From the NCBI GenBank assembly GCA_031260545.1, contig JAIRJQ010000029.1, positions 1 to 6,273 of the forward strand: a DNA stretch of 6,273 nt, in the 5' to 3' direction. Below the pieces are notes generated by a model. That model was not told where the DNA came from. It worked only from the letters and a program-made list of their open reading frames with translations, and did not search any database. Of the stretch, positions 1-5,633 are shown in pieces. Both the position numbers and the translations under genes were made by a program. How positions within the stretch are numbered: position 1 is the first letter of the stretch; every line of letters begins with the position of its first letter. This DNA is from Methanomassiliicoccaceae archaeon (GTDB taxonomy: Archaea; Thermoplasmatota; Thermoplasmata; Methanomassiliicoccales; Methanomethylophilaceae).

Positions 1-1613
1 CCGCGCTCTTTCAGCGATCTGACCGCCTCCGGAGCGGTCTCCTTCGGAGGGTCAAGGAATGCCAAGTACCCGATAAGGGTCATCTCATTCTCGTCTTCCG
101 TTGAGAATACGCCGGCCGAAGGCGGATTGTTCTTATGCGCCACTCCCAGAACGCGCATGCCGTCAGTGTTGTATCTTCTGACGGTGGTCAGTATCTCATT
201 TCTGAGAGCGTCGGTCATCGGTTCCAGTTTTCCGTTGTACTCAGCGTCCGCACATATGGACAGCATCTCTTCGATGGCACCTTTGGTTATCAGCTGCGTC
301 TTGCCGTTCTTATCGGCGACGACGACGCTCATTCTCCTTCTGTTGAAATCGAACGGTATCTCGTCCAGCTTGTCGTACCTCTCGGACGCGCCGTCGAGGC
401 CCAGCTCTCTGGCGCGGTCGACGATCGCGATATCCATCAGATTCTTCAGCCCCGTCTGATAATAGCTGTTCAGGAACGCATGCCGGAGCACCCGCGGGTC
501 CTCTTTGCCATGTATGTCCAAATGATATTCCAGAATGATCTTGTCCTGTGTTATTGTGCCCGTTTTATCAGTGCACAGTACGTCCATGCCGCCGAAGTTC
601 TGGATCGAATTCAGATCTTTGACGATAACATGCTTCCTGGACATCACCATGGCCCCCTTCGCAAGGTTGGCCGAAACGATCAGAGGAAGCATCTCAGGTG
701 TAAGACCCACGGCTATCGCCAGCGCGAAGAGCGCCGCTTCCGGCCAGTCGCCCTTTGTGAAACCGTTGATCAGCAGCACCGTCGGCGCCATTATGGCCAT
801 GAACCTTATCAATAGCCAAGAAACCGACTTTACGCCCTTTTCAAAACCGGTAGGTGCCTTTTTGGCGGCGACCTTCTTTGCCACATCCCCGAAGAGCGTG
901 TCGTCACCGACCGTGCATACCATCGCGATCGCCGAACCGCCTATGACATTCGTCCCCATGAAGGCCAGATTATCATAGTCCAAGGGGTTCTTTGACTGCA
1001 GTTCCGACCCCTTGGATGTCTTTTCGACAGGTTCGCTCTCTCCCGTCATCGACGATTGGCTTATGAAAAAGTCCTTCGCCTTCAATATTCTGACATCGGC
1101 CGGGACCATGTCGCCCGCGGCGAGATGTATGACATCGCCGACCACAAGTTCGCTTATCGGGATCTCGAACGGTTTTTGAGGGGACCCGCGGTAGGTGGCT
1201 ATGGTGGTCTTCACCATCGCCGTCAGCTTTTCGGCGGCCTTTCCGCTGCGTGATTCCTGTATGAATCTTAGAAGGCCGCTGATACATACCATCGTCGATA
1301 TTATCGATACGGCGACAAGATCCTTATCAGCAACGAAGGCTATGATCGCCAACGCTATCAGAATGCCGGTGAACGGATTGATGAACGCATTGAAGATACG
1401 CCTCGGAAGCGAGACCTTCTTCGCTTTTGTTATGATATTCTTTCCGTACTTGTCGCGCATATGAGTGATGAGCCTCTCGTCCTCATATCCGCTCAGACTG
1501 TTGTCGAGATCGCTTAGGGCGGTTCCAGGTTCTTTGTGTGCGCAGTCGAGGAGTCTCTCTTTTGCCTCGAGCTGTTTTGTTTTTTTGTTCCCATCGTTCT
1601 TCTTAACCTGCAT
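1..1613 (-). CDS. mgtA: Magnesium-translocating P-type ATPase (MgtA/MgtB type), N-terminal part, cut by window edge
   Basis: Inner-membrane P-type ATPase of the P3B group, known in bacteria to import Mg2+ using ATP. The visible 537 codons are open throughout. Two predicted membrane segments lie near residues 72-92 and 100-120, then the actuator domain with TGES at 190-193. Membrane segments 3 and 4 follow (about 267-287 and 293-320), the fourth carrying the family signature TPEMLP at 305-310. The phosphorylation motif is DKTGTITQD with catalytic Asp349; the usual Leu after GT is Ile here, a mild change. The nucleotide-binding domain follows with KGA at 444-446 and DPPK at 521-524. The GDGxND hinge and the C-terminal membrane segments lie beyond the left edge; full-length relatives are near 900 residues. 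The start chosen is ATG 1613, which keeps the typical variable lysine-rich N-terminus; GTG 1622 is an in-frame alternative. The substrate is assigned by family resemblance, so another cation is possible but less likely. Confidence 0.93.
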   Translation of the reverse strand, partial: MQVKKNDGNKKTKQLEAKERLLDCAHKEPGTALSDLDNSLSGYEDERLITHMRDKYGKNIITKAKKVSLPRRIFNAFINPFTGILIALAIIAFVADKDLVAVSIISTMVCISGLLRFIQESRSGKAAEKLTAMVKTTIATYRGSPQKPFEIPISELVVGDVIHLAAGDMVPADVRILKAKDFFISQSSMTGESEPVEKTSKGSELQSKNPLDYDNLAFMGTNVIGGSAIAMVCTVGDDTLFGDVAKKVAAKKAPTGFEKGVKSVSWLLIRFMAIMAPTVLLINGFTKGDWPEAALFALAIAVGLTPEMLPLIVSANLAKGAMVMSRKHVIVKDLNSIQNFGGMDVLCTDKTGTITQDKIILEYHLDIHGKEDPRVLRHAFLNSYYQTGLKNLMDIAIVDRARELGLDGASERYDKLDEIPFDFNRRRMSVVVADKNGKTQLITKGAIEEMLSICADAEYNGKLEPMTDALRNEILTTVRRYNTDGMRVLGVAHKNNPPSAGVFSTEDENEMTLIGYLAFLDPPKETAPEAVRSLKER

Positions 1614-1637
1614 GTTAAACACTCCATTTTCTTTTTT

Positions 1638-1642
1638 CCTCC
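1638..1642 (-). promoter_or_regulatory. GGAGG ribosome binding site upstream of the Mg2+ ATPase, oddly spaced
   Basis: GGAGG on the minus strand is the only strong Shine-Dalgarno match ahead of the ATPase. It lies 24 nt from the chosen ATG (1613), 15 nt from an in-frame GTG (1622) and 10 nt from an out-of-frame ATG (1627). The best-spaced start therefore opens a different, 37-codon frame ending at 1514. Either the GTG is used, or a short overlapping leader ORF is translated. Confidence 0.5.
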
Positions 1643-1669
1643 GTGCCGATGGCACATCCGGTGGCATTC

Positions 1670-1690
1670 TCAATAAATATAAAAAAGATA
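1670..1690 (-). promoter_or_regulatory. Probable archaeal TATA box for the Mg2+ ATPase gene
   Basis: On the minus strand this AT-rich stretch reads TTTTTTATATTTATTG, a good archaeal TATA-like box in otherwise GC-richer DNA. Transcription would be expected about 25 bp downstream, near 1653. That gives a leader of roughly 40 nt before ATG 1613, containing the GGAGG at 1638-1642. The placement is by distance and composition only. Confidence 0.5.
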
Positions 1691-2059
1691 CGAAACACTA
1701 TGTTTCAGGCGTACATAGAGGTCTAAGCAAGATCACACGGCCGGTGCGGCCATCCCATGAGCCAGATCAGAAGGCCTGTGCGAACTCAGTTTACCGTGTG
1801 CCCAAAAAAGGGGAGAGGTTCGCGATCCAATGTCGCGCGTGCCCGCGTCCTGCCAGAACCGCTTCGGAAGTCTGGATCGTTTTCCTATCGGCGTCGAATA
1901 GATGAAAAGATCCACTTCTGAATTTCATTATTTCTCAGCAGTGAGAATTTGTCATTGTTTCACCGCACGCCGTCCGCTGTTTCGTTGTGTTCCGGATCAC
2001 TATCGATACAAACAGATCGGCGCAGAGACCTAAAGTATAAGAGGAGAGAAGGAAAAGTT
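1691..2059. other. Intergenic stretch with no recognisable gene
   Basis: This part of the roughly 575-bp gap between the ATPase promoter and the ferritin-like gene holds only short open frames on either strand. None resembles a known family or has a convincing ribosome binding site. Small inverted repeats are present: a GC-rich one near 1738-1752, and TTCTCA/TGAGAA with a 4-nt loop at 1932-1947. The latter is followed by a T-rich stretch and might end a plus-strand transcript. I see no tRNA, rRNA or CRISPR pattern. Confidence 0.5.
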
Positions 2060-2089
2060 ATGAAAAAGAAGCGGGCGTTCTTTTTGTGA
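2060..2089 (+). CDS. Possible 9-codon leader ORF (MKKKRAFFL) or start of a broken small gene
   Basis: An ATG is preceded by a purine-rich GGAGAGAAGGA at 2042-2052, one of the better ribosome binding sites in the window, and by a TATA-like TAAAGTATAAG at about 2031-2041. The frame reads MKKKRAFFL and stops at TGA. Past that TGA the same frame stays open for 57 more codons to TAA 2261-2263, three bases before the ferritin-like ATG. It could be a short leader peptide, a gene broken by a nonsense change, or chance. No family is recognised. Confidence 0.25.
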   Translation: MKKKRAFFL

Positions 2090-2142
2090 AAGCCGAACAG
2101 GGACGTCCTCCATGCCGCAGAGGGAACAGCTCTATTCGGCTT
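2090..2142 (+). other. Long imperfect hairpin upstream of the ferritin-like gene
   Basis: Arms 2090-2100 (AAGCCGAACAG) and 2132-2142 (CTATTCGGCTT) pair at 10 of 11 positions, with one C/A mismatch after eight perfect pairs. A smaller internal stem, CCTC 2107-2110 with GAGG 2120-2123, closes a 9-nt loop. It starts directly at the end of the 9-codon ORF and has no T-run after it, so it does not look like a plain terminator. It may be part of a structured leader or small RNA. Strand is uncertain because a hairpin is symmetric. Confidence 0.4.
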
Positions 2143-2220
2143 AAGATATAGCATGAACTATGCCGGGCACATGCTGAACGGGCCCGAAAGGGAGAGGACC
2201 GACGCATACCGGACACCGAC

Positions 2221-2260
2221 AGATATTTTTACTAACAGACCCATTTTAATTAACGGTGAT
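2221..2260 (+). promoter_or_regulatory. Probable promoter and ribosome binding site of the ferritin-like gene
   Basis: GATATTTTTAC at 2222-2232 is TATA-like and would place transcription near 2252. GGTGAT at 2255-2260 is a good Shine-Dalgarno match 6 nt before ATG 2267. A second AT-rich element, TTAATTAA (2246-2253), is an 8-bp palindrome too close to the start to be the TATA box. It might be a regulator site, but I recognise no known metal-repressor motif. Confidence 0.4.
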
Positions 2261-2266
2261 TAAGAG

Positions 2267-2590
2267 ATGCCAAGTTTTGCAAATCCGTTCGTAGGCAACG
2301 TGAACAGGAAGATGACCGATCAGGAGCTCGCCAATGCCATAAGACTGGACATCGCCGGTGAACTCGAGGCGATATATCTGTACGATGCGCATGCGGCGGC
2401 CACAGACAACGAGCTTGCAAAGAAAGTACTCGCCGATATACGCGATGAGGAGAAGCAGCACATGGGCGAACTGCTGACATTGCTGATGCATCTCGACCCG
2501 ACGGAGAAGGAGCTCTTCGATCACGGAGCAGGCGAAGTGAGAGAGATGATGGAAGAGCTTGAGAAGATCGGTAAGAAGAAAAAGAAGTAA
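2267..2590 (+). CDS. Small ferritin-like di-iron protein, encapsulated-ferritin type
   Basis: This 107-residue, mostly helical protein resembles the encapsulated ferritin family and, most clearly, the ferritin-like domain at the N-terminus of the Pyrococcus furiosus encapsulin. Shared stretches include GELEAIYLYD at 31-40 and RDEEKQHMGELL at 59-70, followed by LLMHLDP. Helix 1 (about 17-46) offers Glu32 and helix 2 (about 48-76) offers Glu62 and His65 as likely iron ligands in an E...EExxH pattern. Family members act as dimers that oxidise Fe2+ at a subunit interface, usually inside an encapsulin shell. The C-terminal part (about 78-100) is an acidic helix ending in KIGKKKKK, which does not resemble a known encapsulin targeting peptide. 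No shell gene lies next to it here. The start is supported by the upstream GGTGAT. Function is inferred from the family; a rubrerythrin-like peroxide role is an alternative. Confidence 0.85.
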   Translation: MPSFANPFVGNVNRKMTDQELANAIRLDIAGELEAIYLYDAHAAATDNELAKKVLADIRDEEKQHMGELLTLLMHLDPTEKELFDHGAGEVREMMEELEKIGKKKKK

Positions 2591-2619
2591 GGCACATCGC
2601 ACAACGCATGTTGCCTTTC
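2588..2619 (+). terminator. Weak terminator-like hairpin after the ferritin-like gene
   Basis: AAGGCA (2589-2594, overlapping the stop codon) pairs with TGCCTT (2612-2617), followed by a short T-containing tail. A second small stem TCATC/GATGA with a 5-nt loop follows immediately. The T-run is poor, so termination efficiency cannot be judged. Confidence 0.3.
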
Positions 2620-2777
2620 ATCTCACGGATGAGGTTTCACCGTCTTCGGATCTTTGGATCTCTGCAATTAGATTTTTAGGAAATCATACATGTTTAATAC
2701 TCAACGGTACGTATAGTTCACAACAAGAATGAGGTAAGATCACTAATTCAAGAACAGTTCCCCGCCGCCCGAATACA

Positions 2778-2784
2778 AGGAGAT
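2778..2784 (+). promoter_or_regulatory. Strong ribosome binding site of the truncated acyltransferase
   Basis: AAGGAGAT sits 6 nt before ATG 2791, the best Shine-Dalgarno match in the window. It shows that the 5' end of the acyltransferase remnant is an intact gene start. A TATA-like GTTTAATAC lies about 95 bp upstream, at 2692-2700. Confidence 0.7.
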
Positions 2785-2790
2785 AGGAAC

Positions 2791-2946
2791 ATGAGCGAGA
2801 TAAGTGCCAGGAAGCATTATATCGACAATCTGCGGGCGTTTGCCATTCTGCTGTTGTTCGTTATTTATTCGTTTTTGTCTCTCATTTCTTCCTATGTTAT
2901 TTTCATTTCGGACAATATCTATCATGGAATTCTTGCTTCGCAATAG
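2791..2946 (+). pseudogene. Acyltransferase-3 (OafA-like) membrane protein, N-terminal remnant
   Basis: The 51-codon frame begins MSEISA and then RKHYIDNLRAFAILLLF, the hallmark start of acyltransferase family 3. These membrane enzymes of ten or more helices transfer acyl groups to sugars, lipids or other extracytoplasmic acceptors and are normally 330-400 residues long. Only the lead-in and first membrane helix remain. The family usually continues with a (Y/F)H pair at the end of this helix; here it reads VIYS, so the conserved His is missing. After about residue 28 the sequence is simply T-rich, and its last 15 codons overlap the end of the opposite-strand GrpB gene. The rest of the enzyme is absent downstream. 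The strong ribosome binding site suggests a recent truncation, with the deletion join probably between 2865 and 2905. It might still make a one-helix peptide, but no enzyme activity is expected. Confidence 0.72.
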
Positions 2947-3487
2947 CCGAATATTTCAGAACGAACTCTGATTTTGCCTCAGTATAACGGTCTCTGTCGT
3001 GTTTATGATCTTTCCATAACCTCAATTTGAGTTTTTCGTATTCTTTTGCCGTTTCGGGGTGTGAAATAAGATGATCTCGGAAATACAGCTCATCCCAATC
3101 GCCTAAGTTTCGTACATGGATGTGAAATACTTTTTCAGCAAATCCTGTATCAGTGTATCCTTTCAGGAACAGAACACGGTCAGGTGTCGGGATCGTCTGC
3201 TGTCGAAGGCAAATATATTCGCTTTCCGGTAAATTTGAGATCAATCTTTCAATATCAGCACTTTCAGCGGTCTCCAACAAAATGTCAACCGTGGGCTTCG
3301 ATATCAATCCGGGGACGGACGTGCTTCCTATATGTGTGATCCGAACGATATTTTCGCTGCCGATCAGACAGATCAGCCGTTCCTTTTCCTCGGCATACCA
3401 TTTTGGCCACTCAGAGTTGTATTCGCTCAGTACGATAGGATATATTCTTGCCAGCTGTTCATCTTCGGTCTCTAAATTCGCCGCCAT
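2903..3487 (-). CDS. GrpB/UPF0157 family protein (nucleotidyltransferase-like)
   Basis: A complete 194-residue protein of the GrpB family, which has the nucleotidyltransferase fold but no firmly known substrate. Recognisable pieces in order are the entry segment YPIVLSEYNSEWPKWY (16-31), HIGSTSVPGL (52-61), KPTVDILL (64-71) with Asp68 as a probable metal ligand, FHIHV (121-125), RDHL (137-140), and the C-terminal YEKLKLRLWKD (150-160) and DRYTEAKSEFV (166-176). Length and motif order are normal for the family. The start is supported by GGGAGAT 7 nt ahead of ATG 3487; a nearby ATG at 3494 is out of frame. The 3' end runs into the acyltransferase remnant from the other strand. Such genes are common in mobile accessory regions; substrate and pathway are unknown. 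Confidence 0.88.
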   Translation of the reverse strand: MAANLETEDEQLARIYPIVLSEYNSEWPKWYAEEKERLICLIGSENIVRITHIGSTSVPGLISKPTVDILLETAESADIERLISNLPESEYICLRQQTIPTPDRVLFLKGYTDTGFAEKVFHIHVRNLGDWDELYFRDHLISHPETAKEYEKLKLRLWKDHKHDRDRYTEAKSEFVLKYSAIAKQEFHDRYCPK

Positions 3488-3649
3488 TTTTCATATCTCC
3501 CGTCAGTGAGGTTTTTCAGTTAAGATCAATACCCGATCTGTATTTTTCACACACGGTGTATTTGCAGTATCTCCACGAAATTCAACCTATACATAACATC
3601 GTTTAAACGTTCAGTTAATATCATAAAAAATCGGGCTCGAAAGGACAAG
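3488..3649 (-). promoter_or_regulatory. Upstream region of the GrpB gene with a spaced direct repeat
   Basis: The ribosome binding site GGGAGAT is at 3495-3501. Candidate TATA boxes on the minus strand are GTTTAAACG (around 3599-3607) and AAAAATAC (around 3539-3546); the nearer one better fits a short leader. A near-direct repeat TTCAGTTAAnATCA occurs at 3515-3528 and 3610-3623 and flanks the promoter region. Its meaning is unknown. Confidence 0.3.
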
Positions 3650-3674
3650 CGACCGGCGGCGGTCAGGCCGGTTG
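3625..3674 (-). terminator. Probable terminator of the helicase gene
   Basis: Read on the minus strand, an 8-bp stem (3674-3667 with 3657-3650, CAACCGGC/GCCGGTCG, one G-U pair) with a 9-nt loop is followed 19 nt later by six T residues (3630-3625). Archaeal termination depends mainly on such T-runs. The site lies about 100 bp after the helicase stop codon and ahead of the GrpB promoter candidates. Confidence 0.4.
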
Positions 3675-3777
3675 AGAAATTTTCCATCAAACCCTTTTTA
3701 ACAATAGGATTCAGGCCAAGGCCTAGGATCCTTCAGATGACGACATCCTTCTCTTTCGATCGAACCTGCGGGAGCGG

Positions 3778-5298
3778 TCACACAGATGACCGCAGTGCCG
3801 CCTCTCTGTTCTTGAAGGAGGTCTTCTTGGGCGCTATGCTCATGAATATCTTCTTACCCTTGTACTCGCGGCCCGTGAGCGCGTCCAATGTTGTGTTCAC
3901 GTGGTCATAGGACACTTCCACATACGATGTCTGCTGTCCGAGCCCTATTGTACCAAGCGAGGCATCCCCGAGCGATGCACTGTCCCTGATGAGGTTGGAT
4001 ACCTGCAGACGGCTAAGACCGTCTGCTTTTCCGAGATTTATCTTCAGTGACACCATCCCTTTCGGATCGCCCGCATGGTGCGGCCGCAGGACACTGGGTA
4101 TGTGTACTTTCTTCACTGCCCTCTTTTCCTCCGGCACCATCTCCATCCGGGGGCCGGTGTGTTCGTCCGAACCTTTGACATTGAATCTCAGCTCGTCCAT
4201 ATCGATATCGGTGATCGTTTTGCCGATCTCACGTGCACATCTGCTGATGAACCTTACCTCCGGTTTTGTGACGAGGGACAATGCGATGCCCTTGTTCCCG
4301 GCGCGCCCCGTCCTGCCTATCCTGTGAAGGTACGTTTCAACATCGTTCGGTATGTCGTAATTTATTACACAGTCGATGTTGTTAACATCTATGCCGCGTG
4401 CGGCGACATCCGTTGCTATGAGGACCGTCACATGACCGTCCCTGTATCTCTTGATCGCACGTTCCCTTTTGTTCTGTGCGATATCCCCATGGATGACATC
4501 CATGATGTGGTCCTTGGACATATTTTTGTAAAGTTTGTCGCACGTCCTCTTGGTCTGGCAGAAAACGATAGCCTTGCATCCCTTCTTCAGCACGGCATCC
4601 AGGACAGCTTCCTTCTTCGCATTAGATGTTTCGAGGTAGCACTGTTCGATCAGGTCCGAACATATCTCTCCCTTTGACACCGATATGTCCATTCTTTCTT
4701 TCATGTACTTGAGGGCAAGGCGTTTGATCCCTTCCGCCATGGTGGCAGAGAACAGTAACGTCTGCCTTTTCTTCGGCACATGGTCCATGATAAAATTCAG
4801 TTCATCGGCGAAACCCATGTCGAGCATCCTGTCCGCCTCATCGAGCACGACAACGGAAACATAAGAGAGGTCCAGAACGTTCCTGTTGATGAGGTCCTTC
4901 AGCCTTCCCGGGGTCCCCACGATTATGTCCGTCCCTTTGCGTATGTTCCTTATCTGGGCGTCGATACTCGCGCCGCCGTAGACGACCGTGCTGCTGTGCC
5001 CGGAATGTTTTGTCAGCTTGTATATCTCCTCTTCTATCTGACACGCAAGTTCCCTGGTCGGCGCCAGTATGAGCGCGGACGGTCTGCGAGAGACGGCCAC
5101 GTTCGTCAGGACTATCGATGCGTAAGCACCGGTCTTACCGGTGCCCGTCTGGGCCTGTGCAAGTATGTCCATTCCGGCTATCCCTGCAGGTATGGCCTCG
5201 GTCTGTATCGGCGTGGGTTCGGTCCAGCCGATCTCCCTCATAGCTTTCGTAACGTGCGCATTTATTCCAAGTTCTTTGAATTTATCCATATGATCCAT
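3778..5298 (-). CDS. DEAD-box RNA helicase with DbpA-like RNA-binding domain
   Basis: A complete 506-residue ATP-dependent RNA helicase that would unwind or remodel structured RNA in the cytoplasm, for example in ribosome assembly or cold adaptation. All core motifs are intact: Q motif GWTEPTPIQ (24-32), motif I AQTGTGKT (49-56), Ia PTRELA (80-85), TPGR (129-132), DEAD (153-156), SAT (184-186), IVFCQT (244-249), V ATDVAARGID (295-304) and VI HRIGRTGRAG (325-334). A basic linker (about 375-412) leads to a small RRM-like DbpA/DeaD-type RNA-binding domain (about 415-489), recognisable by SLKINLGKADGL and the closing GREYKGKKIFMSIA. That domain is typical of bacterial DeaD/CshA/DbpA proteins and presumably gives RNA binding rather than strict 23S specificity. 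ATG 5298 and ATG 5289 (Met4) are both possible starts; neither has a well-placed strong ribosome binding site. The 5' region carries a three-copy repeat described separately. Confidence 0.95.
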   Translation of the reverse strand: MDHMDKFKELGINAHVTKAMREIGWTEPTPIQTEAIPAGIAGMDILAQAQTGTGKTGAYASIVLTNVAVSRRPSALILAPTRELACQIEEEIYKLTKHSGHSSTVVYGGASIDAQIRNIRKGTDIIVGTPGRLKDLINRNVLDLSYVSVVVLDEADRMLDMGFADELNFIMDHVPKKRQTLLFSATMAEGIKRLALKYMKERMDISVSKGEICSDLIEQCYLETSNAKKEAVLDAVLKKGCKAIVFCQTKRTCDKLYKNMSKDHIMDVIHGDIAQNKRERAIKRYRDGHVTVLIATDVAARGIDVNNIDCVINYDIPNDVETYLHRIGRTGRAGNKGIALSLVTKPEVRFISRCAREIGKTITDIDMDELRFNVKGSDEHTGPRMEMVPEEKRAVKKVHIPSVLRPHHAGDPKGMVSLKINLGKADGLSRLQVSNLIRDSASLGDASLGTIGLGQQTSYVEVSYDHVNTTLDALTGREYKGKKIFMSIAPKKTSFKNREAALRSSV

Positions 5299-5369
5299 TC
5301 CACAAATACAAAACTCCGATATCCGAGTGGAAGGGACCTCTATATTCTGACCCGGTGTGTCCGTTCCAC
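5292..5369 (-). repeat. Three-copy 12-bp element between TATA box and helicase start codon
   Basis: On the minus strand the copies are GTGGAACGGACA (5369-5358), the inverted GGTCCCTTCCAC (5338-5327) and GTGGAATGGATC (5303-5292). The middle copy can pair with the first over 10 of 11 positions, or with the third over 11 of 12 including one G-U. The third copy contains ATG 5298. If transcription starts about 25 bp below the TATA box, only the middle and last copies are in the RNA, forming a hairpin with a 23-nt loop that covers the start codon. As DNA, the set could instead be binding sites for a regulator. Either reading is inference; the repeats themselves are plain in the sequence. Confidence 0.6.
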
Positions 5370-5377
5370 TATTTAAA
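5370..5377 (-). promoter_or_regulatory. Archaeal TATA box of the helicase gene
   Basis: TTTAAATA on the minus strand is a close match to the archaeal TATA consensus. It predicts a transcription start near 5347 and a leader of about 50 nt. A 10-bp palindrome AACAATTGTT (5389-5398) lies just upstream, where activator or repressor sites can sit, though palindromes of this length arise by chance. Confidence 0.6.
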
Positions 5378-5398
5378 CATGGCCTTCCAACAATTGTT

Positions 5399-5633
5399 CA
5401 TACATTCAGGCGGCGGATGAGGGCCGCATCATACCAACCGTTGCCCATTATGTCCTAAAATCGATGAAAGATGAGGATACGCGGCCGTTGAAAAAAAGAA
5501 ATCCGACCGGCGGCGAGATACATACTCCGCTATTGACCAAAAACAGAGGTCATCTACAACATCGGGCGAAAACAACAGACTTTTTAGCGATCCGGCTGAG
5601 GATGATAGCAGGCTCGAAAGGACTCGCTCTCTT
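5399..5633. other. Intergenic stretch between helicase promoter and phosphoesterase gene
   Basis: No coding region is evident on either strand. It holds a T7 run on the minus strand (5497-5491) preceded by the GC-rich CGCCGCCGGTCG block (5515-5504), a plausible terminator region for the phosphoesterase transcript about 120-140 bp after its stop codon. It also holds the GGCTCGAAAGGAC block (5611-5623). Both blocks recur downstream of the helicase gene. Confidence 0.4.

Noticed and set aside
127..1464. Several long plus-strand open frames across the left part
   Set aside because: They are shadows of the minus-strand P-type ATPase, whose motifs (TGES, TPEMLP, DKTGT) fix the true frame.
1733..1915. 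60-codon open frame on the minus strand (starts MDLFIYSTPI)
   Set aside because: No ribosome binding site, no family resemblance, and it ends in low-information GC-rich sequence; most likely chance.
2087..2089. TGA as a selenocysteine or other recoded codon
   Set aside because: The flanking sequence matches no selenoprotein family and I see no convincing SECIS element; a nonsense change or simple stop is more economical.
1960..2154. 64-codon open frame on the minus strand (starts MLYLKPNRAV)
   Set aside because: No ribosome binding site and no recognisable family; it overlaps the hairpin region, and its composition is not convincingly coding.
2190..2222. Short ACCGAC-like repeats as a miniature CRISPR or iteron array
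   Set aside because: Only three imperfect 6-mers with irregular spacing; no consistent repeat or spacer length.
2591..2790. Encapsulin shell gene or cargo partner downstream of the ferritin-like gene
   Set aside because: Only short non-coding sequence lies there before the acyltransferase remnant; no HK97-fold-like coding frame is present.
5389..5398. AACAATTGTT palindrome upstream of the helicase TATA box as an operator
   Set aside because: Several perfect 10-bp palindromes are expected by chance in a window this size; its position is suggestive but not enough for a claim.
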